Assembly: GCA_964540025.1 (NCBI GenBank)
Contig: CAZIKQ010000053.1
Coordinates: 1-10,479 of the forward strand
From: RGIG250 sp964540025
GTDB lineage: Bacteria > Bacillota > Negativicutes > Selenomonadales > Selenomonadaceae
Direction of reading: 5' to 3'
DNA: 10,479 bases
Shown here: in pieces, positions 6,511 through 10,479 of the stretch
Layout: each line of letters starts with the position of its first letter
Position numbering within the stretch: position 1 is the first letter of the stretch
Notes under the pieces: generated by a model
Databases searched by the model: none
What the model was told of the DNA's origin: nothing
Seen by the model: the letters and a program-made list of their open reading frames with translations, nothing else
Position numbers and translations under genes: made by a program

Positions 6511-7083
6511 CTATGAATCCTCTTTTCTGACCGCTGCTCTCTCCAGCAGCAGGATCTTTGTGGTCTTGCCGTAGCTGAGCTGCCGGATCACTTCCAGCCC
6601 CTCCGGCGGAGGGATCTCTTCCTCTGCCGCCACCTCGGCGCAAATCACGCCGCCGTCAGCGAGGAGCCCGCCCCTGGCCAGCAGCGCCAGCGCCTTTTCC
6701 GTCAGGCCTTGCCCATAAGGAGGATCGGAAAAAATCAAATCGAAACGGCGGCCCTTGATGGTCAGGCGCTCCAAAACCGCCAAAGCATCACCGTTTATTA
6801 CCTCCAGCCGCTCCGCCAGGCGGGTGATCTCCCCGTTCTCCCGGATGAGCCGGCCGGTGGACTTGTCGATGGCCGCCGCCGAATCAGCCCCTCTGGACAG
6901 GGCCTCCAGCGCCAGGGCCCCGGTGCCGGAGAAGATATCCAGTACCCGGCGGCCGCTGATCATCTCCCGGGAGCTTAGAACCGAAAAAAGCGACTCCTTT
7001 ATGCGGTCGGCGGTGGGCCGCGTGCTCGTTCCCTTCAGGGTTTTCAACCGGGTCCCCCGGGCGCTTCCGGCAATGATCCGCAT
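6511..7083 (-). CDS. rsmD: 16S rRNA (guanine(966)-N(2))-methyltransferase RsmD
   Basis: RsmD methylates the exocyclic N2 of G966 in 16S rRNA of the small ribosomal subunit, using S-adenosylmethionine. The 190 residues begin with the family-typical MRIIAGSARG. The SAM-binding motif I is VLDIFSGTGALALEALSRGA (47-66), and the catalytic DPPY motif is at 120-123. The ATG at 7083 was preferred over the GTG at 7116 because it matches the family N-terminus and has AGGAG 9 bases upstream. It is the first gene of a unit with coaD, which begins immediately after its stop codon. A likely extended -10 promoter lies at 7283-7291, giving a leader of about 190 bases that contains a dispersed repeat. Confidence 0.95.
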   Translation of the reverse strand: MRIIAGSARGTRLKTLKGTSTRPTADRIKESLFSVLSSREMISGRRVLDIFSGTGALALEALSRGADSAAAIDKSTGRLIRENGEITRLAERLEVINGDALAVLERLTIKGRRFDLIFSDPPYGQGLTEKALALLARGGLLADGGVICAEVAAEEEIPPPEGLEVIRQLSYGKTTKILLLERAAVRKEDS

Positions 7084-7127
7084 CGTCTCCATCTCCTGCC
7101 AAACATCATCGGCCACTTTTCCGGTTT

Positions 7128-7272
7128 ATAAGGCCATTGCTCAAGAAAATGCCACGGGCATTTCCCTTTCTCTTTGCAGGCAGCGACGGTAAAGATATTG
7201 CCCCTTCTGTGTTAGCCGATACGTCACCCACCACCTGCTGAATCGAAGCTTGAGACATCTTTTAGTTATTAC
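7128..7272 (-). repeat. Dispersed intergenic repeat of about 140 bp, copy C (diverged)
   Basis: The left end is shared with copy A (ATAAkGCCATTrkTC, then GAAAATGCC). The middle aligns with copy B from 7145 on, mostly through C/T and A/G exchanges. The right end ATCTTTTAGTTATT matches ATATTTTAGCCGTTAT of copy B. The CCGCTT/AAGCGG stem is lost, so this is the most decayed copy. It lies wholly within the predicted rsmD leader, 45 bases upstream of the start codon. Apart from this repeat, the promoter and the terminator, I see nothing in 7084-7405. Confidence 0.55.
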
Positions 7273-7282
7273 ACTCCGTGGC

Positions 7283-7291
7283 ATTATATCA
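7283..7291 (-). promoter_or_regulatory. Extended -10 promoter of rsmD-coaD
   Basis: On the minus strand TGATATAAT (7291-7283) is a perfect extended -10 element (TGnTATAAT). No good -35 box is seen 16-18 bases upstream, which is typical of this promoter class. Transcription would start near 7276, so copy C of the dispersed repeat would be transcribed as part of the leader. Confidence 0.55.
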
Positions 7292-7312
7292 TGGATTATA
7301 AAATAAGGAAAG

Positions 7313-7360
7313 AAAAAGTTAAGGCTGCGGCTTTTGAAAAAAGCAAAAGCCGCAGCCTTA
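7313..7360 (-). terminator. Strong rho-independent terminator of the porin gene
   Basis: A perfect 17-bp stem (7320-7336 with 7344-7360, core GGCTGCGGCTTTTG) closes a seven-base loop. On the minus strand it is followed by AACTTTTTCTTT. It lies 46 bases beyond the porin stop codon. The long, perfect stem suits a highly expressed transcript. Confidence 0.9.
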
Positions 7361-7405
7361 TTTATAAAATTTTGCCTATAGATCTTCGGTTTACTAACGG
7401 CCGGC

Positions 7406-8692
7406 TCAGAAGAAAAACTCAACCGCGCCGAACAACCGGTGAAGTTTATCGTCACCATCGTTTGCGTTAGCATTACCGTTGAAATAAATCACGGAACCAA
7501 TGACGTTTTTAGCCAGGGCCGCCTCGGCTCCTACCTCCAGCCCATGATAGCCCCGCTGGGCGCCATCGTAGGTGGGGGCGATTACGGCCAGCGCGCCAAG
7601 CTTCCGGTAGGCCACCCAGGTCCCGTAGGAACCGGGCCGATCGACCTCCGCTCCCCGGTATTTCAGCTCGACGCTGTAGGCGTCGTCATCCTTATTCAAA
7701 TCCACCAGCTCGAAATTCTTATCCCCCAGATTTTTCGCATAGGCTCCGGAAAGGGCCAGCTTGTCGGTAAACTTATAGCCAAGGCCCGCTTCAATGATCT
7801 TGGCATCCTCAACATCCAAACCGATGCCGCTACTACGGAGACTGTCGCTGATACCACCGCCGTAATTCAGCTGGTGATAGGCCGCGCCCCAGGTAAATTT
7901 CTTCTCCTGGTCGCCGAAAACCTCAACGCCCAAATAATTGGTAGTTTCATCAAGAGCAGCAAGATCCTCGTCAATCTGATCCATGGCGAACCGGCCGCCG
8001 CTCAGGGCGACATTCACAGCGCCGCCGTTGTAGACAGCCTGGACTCCGGAGAAGCGGCCATCCCACATCATGCCCCCGTCAAAGTTGGAATCGTACTGGA
8101 TCTTGCCCAGCTTCACGGTGAACTTTCCGTACTCCCCCTCCGCCCATAAGCGGTCAATCAATACCGAGCTGACATCCTTGCTGGTCTTAAAGTTGTTATC
8201 ATCAGTGTAGTCGATTCGGGTCTTGACGGTCCAGTTTTTGTTGACCTTCAGCTCCGGCTCCAGCCGCAGGATGAGACCGTTACTGGTTTCCTTTTCCTCT
8301 CCCCTGTGATGATCGGCGGCATACTCGTACTTCAACTCGCCCTGCCACTTTACATTGTCGACCTTCTTCTCCAGGGCGGCTACCCGGACCCCCAGGCTGT
8401 TCAGCTCATCGGCGAACTCGGCGGCCAGCTTGTCCAGCGCCGGGCTGTTTTGACCCTTTGCCATGGCCTTGGCCACCATCTGGGCCATTTCATAGCGGGT
8501 GATTTCCTGCTCCCCACGATAGGTCCCGTCCCCATAGCCATCGATCACGCCCTCAGAGGCCAGCTGAGCCACCGCCTCATAAGCCCAGTGATCCGCCGGA
8601 ACATCGGAAAAGGGATTTGCCGCCGCAAAGGCAGGGCTGGCCGCTCCCATAAGGAAAGCCGTGGTCAGAGCCGGTAATAAAGTTTTTTTCAT
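7406..8692 (-). CDS. SLH-domain outer-membrane porin, OmpM-like
   Basis: This 428-residue protein has the architecture of the OmpM porins of Negativicutes, which form outer-membrane channels and anchor the membrane to peptidoglycan. Residues 1-24 are a signal peptide (MKKTLLPALTTAFLMG, ending PAFA). One SLH domain follows (26-78), with the typical FSDVPADHWAYEAV, GYGDGTYRG and ITRYEMAQMVAKA segments. In OmpM the SLH domain binds the polyaminated peptidoglycan. A coiled-coil spacer (about 83-113) ends in LGVRVAALEKKVDNV, and the rest is a beta-barrel of alternating aromatic strands closing with LFGAVEFFF. The ATG at 8692 was chosen because AGGAGG lies 8 bases upstream and the signal peptide begins there. 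A second in-frame ATG at 8782 also has a strong ribosome binding site. The gene stands alone between its own promoter and terminator, and BamA, encoded nearby, would insert it. Confidence 0.92.
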   Translation of the reverse strand: MKKTLLPALTTAFLMGAASPAFAAANPFSDVPADHWAYEAVAQLASEGVIDGYGDGTYRGEQEITRYEMAQMVAKAMAKGQNSPALDKLAAEFADELNSLGVRVAALEKKVDNVKWQGELKYEYAADHHRGEEKETSNGLILRLEPELKVNKNWTVKTRIDYTDDNNFKTSKDVSSVLIDRLWAEGEYGKFTVKLGKIQYDSNFDGGMMWDGRFSGVQAVYNGGAVNVALSGGRFAMDQIDEDLAALDETTNYLGVEVFGDQEKKFTWGAAYHQLNYGGGISDSLRSSGIGLDVEDAKIIEAGLGYKFTDKLALSGAYAKNLGDKNFELVDLNKDDDAYSVELKYRGAEVDRPGSYGTWVAYRKLGALAVIAPTYDGAQRGYHGLEVGAEAALAKNVIGSVIYFNGNANANDGDDKLHRLFGAVEFFF

Positions 8693-8791
8693 GTTTGAAA
8701 CTCCTCCTGAACATTTTCCATCAAAAACTTTTGTAAAAAACCTCGGCAAATTTTCTCCCGGAATCACCTCAGGAGTATCCATGTTGCCTCC
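8690..8791 (-). promoter_or_regulatory. Porin leader with a second in-frame start and possible Shine-Dalgarno masking
   Basis: An ATG at 8782 is preceded by GGAGG (8787-8791, 4 bases away) and reads in frame, without a stop, for 30 codons into the porin ATG at 8692. The porin's own Shine-Dalgarno (AGGAGGAG, minus strand 8708-8701) overlaps TCAGGAG (minus strand 8710-8704). That segment can pair with CTCCTGA (minus strand 8775-8769), which lies inside the upstream segment. Ribosomes starting at 8782 could open this pairing. The arrangement is visible; the regulation is inferred. Confidence 0.4.
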
Positions 8792-8821
8792 AATATGGCT
8801 CCGATAAAAAATTCTGCCCGA

Positions 8822-8850
8822 ATTATATCATTTGTTAATTATATACGCAA
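8822..8850 (-). promoter_or_regulatory. Promoter of the OmpM-like porin
   Basis: On the minus strand TTGCGT (8850-8845), a 17-bp spacer and a consensus TATAAT (8827-8822) preceded by TGA form a strong promoter with an extended -10. Transcription would start near 8815, giving a leader of about 123 bases. The surrounding sequence is very AT-rich, which fits high expression. Confidence 0.75.
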
Positions 8851-8889
8851 TATTTTTTATTACAAATAAAGAAATAATGTTTTTATAAC

Positions 8890-9027
8890 ACTAATGCTAT
8901 AGAAAATGCACCGGCTTTTCCTTTCCCTTCGCAAGGCTCAACGATGGAGATACCGGTTCCACCCTGTCACCTGACGCCGAATCCGCCGCTTACCTTGATG
9001 AAGCGGGAACATATTTTAGCCGTTATA
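8890..9027 (-). repeat. Dispersed intergenic repeat of about 140 bp, copy B
   Basis: It aligns along its length with 5865-6010: GAAAATGC, ACGATGGAG, TTCCACCCTGTCA, CCGCCGCTTACC, TGAAGCGGGA and TTTAGCCGTTAT occur in the same order. The CCGCTT/AAGCGG stem (8986-8991 with 9001-9006) and its nine-base loop are kept. It sits between the divergent promoters of the porin and sstT, outside both core promoters. No coding potential was seen. Confidence 0.7.
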
Positions 9028-9048
9028 AATGACGTGTGCGTGTCCAGC

Positions 9049-9077
9049 TTGCATTATTCCTCTGTATAATATATAAT
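9049..9077 (+). promoter_or_regulatory. Promoter of sstT
   Basis: TTGCAT (9049-9054), a 17-bp spacer and TATAAT (9072-9077) form a good housekeeping promoter. A second TATAAT at 9065-9070 is too close to this -35 box. Transcription would start near 9084, about 38 bases before the start codon. Confidence 0.7.
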
Positions 9078-9121
9078 GTGCAGGATTATCTTTATTCTTT
9101 TCTTATGTAAGGAGATGCGTT

Positions 9122-10369
9122 ATGTCCGGTTTATTCAAAGCATGGAATTCCATTAACCTGGTATTCCGAATCGTCTGCGGTCTCGTTATCGGTACCGCTC
9201 TCGGCGTCATGGTTCCCAACAGCCTGTCCATTGTCCTGCTGTTCGGCTCACTTTTCGTAGGCGCCCTGAAATCCATCGCCCCCATTCTGGTATTTGTCCT
9301 GGTCATCAGCGCCCTTTGCCGCAAGAGCAGCAACGGCGTCGGCTCCCGCTTCAAAACCGTCATCGGCTACTACACCGTAAGCACCTTTGCCGCGGCTCTG
9401 ATTTCCGTCGTAGCCAGCTTCCTTTTCCCGGTGAGCCTCCAGCTCACCGACACCGTCAAGCAGGCGGCTCCGGCCGGCGTCTCCGAGGTCCTCATCACCC
9501 TGATGAAGAACGCCGTGTCCAATCCGGTGGGTTCTCTCGTGAACGCCAACTACATCGGCATTCTCGTCTGGGGTGTCATCATCGGCCTGGCCCTGAAGGA
9601 ATACGCCAGCGAGCCTACCGCCAACATGATGGGAGAAGTGGCCGAGGCCATCGGACAGACCGTCCGCTGGGTCATCAGCTTCGCCCCCTTCGGTATCATG
9701 GGCCTCGTCTATGATTCTGTTTCCACCAGCGGTATGAGCATTTTCACCGACTACGGCAAGCTCCTGCTGGTTCTGGTGGGCAGTATGCTTATCATGGCCT
9801 TCATCTTAAATCCCCTGATCGTCGCCCTGTCCCTGAAGCAGAATCCTTATCCCCTGGTTTTCCGCTGCATCCGGGACAGCGGTCTTACCGCATTCTTCAC
9901 CCGTTCTTCGGCCGCAAACATTCCCATCAATATGAACCTTTGCGAGAAGCTTGGCCTGAACAAGGACCACTACTCCGTTTCCATTCCCCTGGGGGCAACC
10001 ATCAACATGGACGGGGCAGCTGTTACCATTACGGTTATGACTTTGGCGGCGGCCAACACCCTGGGAATCGCGGTTGACTTCCCCTCCGCCGTCATCCTGT
10101 CCGTCCTGGCTACCCTCGGCGCCTGCGGCGCTTCCGGCGTGGCCGGCGGCTCCCTGCTCCTGATCCCCATGGCCTGCTCCCTCTTTGGCATTTCCAACGA
10201 TATCGCCATGCAGGTGGTGGCCGTAGGCTTTATCATCGGCGTCATTCAGGACTCCGTTGAAACTGCCCTCAACTCCTCCAGCGATGTTCTCTACACCGCT
10301 ACGGCGGAGTTCAAGGAGCGCATCGAAAACGGCGAGAAGATCGACCTGGCGGAAATTGCTTCCCGGTGA
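9122..10369 (+). CDS. sstT: Serine/threonine:Na+ symporter SstT
   Basis: SstT imports L-serine and L-threonine together with sodium ions across the inner membrane. It belongs to the dicarboxylate/amino acid:cation symporter (DAACS, glutamate-transporter fold) family. The 415 residues are close to the 414 of E. coli SstT. Several hydrophobic segments are evident from residue 13 onward. The re-entrant hairpin 1 motif reads FFTRSSAANIPINM (258-271), typical of SstT rather than GltP or DctA. The unwound-helix NMDG motif is at 295-298, hairpin 2 is the Gly/Ser-rich stretch around 333-343, and the last helix carries QDSVETALNSSSDV (376-389). AAGGAG (9109-9114) lies 7 bases before the ATG. The gene is divergent from the porin and appears monocistronic. 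No T-rich terminator is seen before the window end, only palindromic repeat sequence. Confidence 0.95.
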   Translation: MSGLFKAWNSINLVFRIVCGLVIGTALGVMVPNSLSIVLLFGSLFVGALKSIAPILVFVLVISALCRKSSNGVGSRFKTVIGYYTVSTFAAALISVVASFLFPVSLQLTDTVKQAAPAGVSEVLITLMKNAVSNPVGSLVNANYIGILVWGVIIGLALKEYASEPTANMMGEVAEAIGQTVRWVISFAPFGIMGLVYDSVSTSGMSIFTDYGKLLLVLVGSMLIMAFILNPLIVALSLKQNPYPLVFRCIRDSGLTAFFTRSSAANIPINMNLCEKLGLNKDHYSVSIPLGATINMDGAAVTITVMTLAAANTLGIAVDFPSAVILSVLATLGACGASGVAGGSLLLIPMACSLFGISNDIAMQVVAVGFIIGVIQDSVETALNSSSDVLYTATAEFKERIENGEKIDLAEIASR

Positions 10370-10388
10370 CAGCACCCACCGGTAGCAT

Positions 10389-10479
10389 CTCCCCTCTCAG
10401 TCAGTCTTGGCGGACTGCCAGCTCTCCCAGAGGGAGAACCACGGGAAAGCTTGCCTCCCCTGTAGGGGAGGTGGCGGCG
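10389..10479. repeat. Palindromic dispersed repeat, cut by the window end
   Basis: Three hairpins follow each other: CAGTC/GACTG (10402-10406 with 10413-10417), TCTCCC/GGGAGA (10423-10428 with 10432-10437) and CCTCCCCT/AGGGGAGG (10454-10461 with 10464-10471). The order matches the family of the repeats at 61-209, and here more of the element is present. It begins about 20 bases after the sstT stop codon. It might slow transcription, but it lacks a T-tract in the visible part. Confidence 0.65.

Noticed and set aside
7439..8149. 236-codon open frame on the plus strand opposite the porin gene
   Set aside because: It is an antisense shadow; the porin frame has SLH and barrel features and matching expression signals.

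Overview
The window looks like chromosomal DNA from a diderm Firmicute (class Negativicutes; Acidaminococcaceae-like is a guess). It combines Firmicute-style strong Shine-Dalgarno sites and intrinsic terminators with outer-membrane biology: a BamA, an SLH-domain porin of the OmpM type, and a third beta-barrel protein. All three end in phenylalanine, as expected of BAM substrates. The genus cannot be fixed from the sequence alone.

Layout, left to right. (1) 1-317 is non-coding and holds pieces of a palindromic dispersed repeat. (2) 370-1356 (+) is a Rpn-type PD-(D/E)XK nuclease/putative transposase with its own promoter and a terminator. (3) 1504-5125 (-) is a two-gene outer-membrane unit: bamA, then an unrecognised protein with a periplasmic region and a small C-terminal barrel. 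A terminator-like hairpin lies inside the first codons of the second gene. (4) 5341-7083 (-) is a housekeeping unit: rsmD (16S rRNA methyltransferase), coaD (coenzyme A synthesis) with directly abutting stop and start codons, and a coiled-coil ATPase-subunit-like protein; it ends in a clear terminator. (5) 7406-8692 (-) is the OmpM-like porin, with its own promoter and a very strong terminator. (6) 9122-10369 (+) is the Na+/serine-threonine symporter SstT, divergent from the porin. (7) 10389-10479 is a partial copy of the palindromic repeat family, cut by the window end.

The genes fall into five likely transcription units, each with a plausible sigma-A-type promoter. BamA would insert both the porin and the neighbouring barrel protein into the outer membrane; the porin's SLH domain would tie that membrane to peptidoglycan. 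No CRISPR array, prophage, tRNA or rRNA was seen.

The least expected structure is a diverged intergenic repeat of about 140 bp. It occurs three times in one orientation (5865-6010, 7128-7272, 8890-9027), each time just upstream of a minus-strand gene. Other points worth a look are the hairpin at the start of the post-bamA gene, two in-frame starts with possible Shine-Dalgarno masking in the porin leader, and the unusual architecture of the barrel protein beside BamA. I found no evidence for a complete new defence or mobile system.
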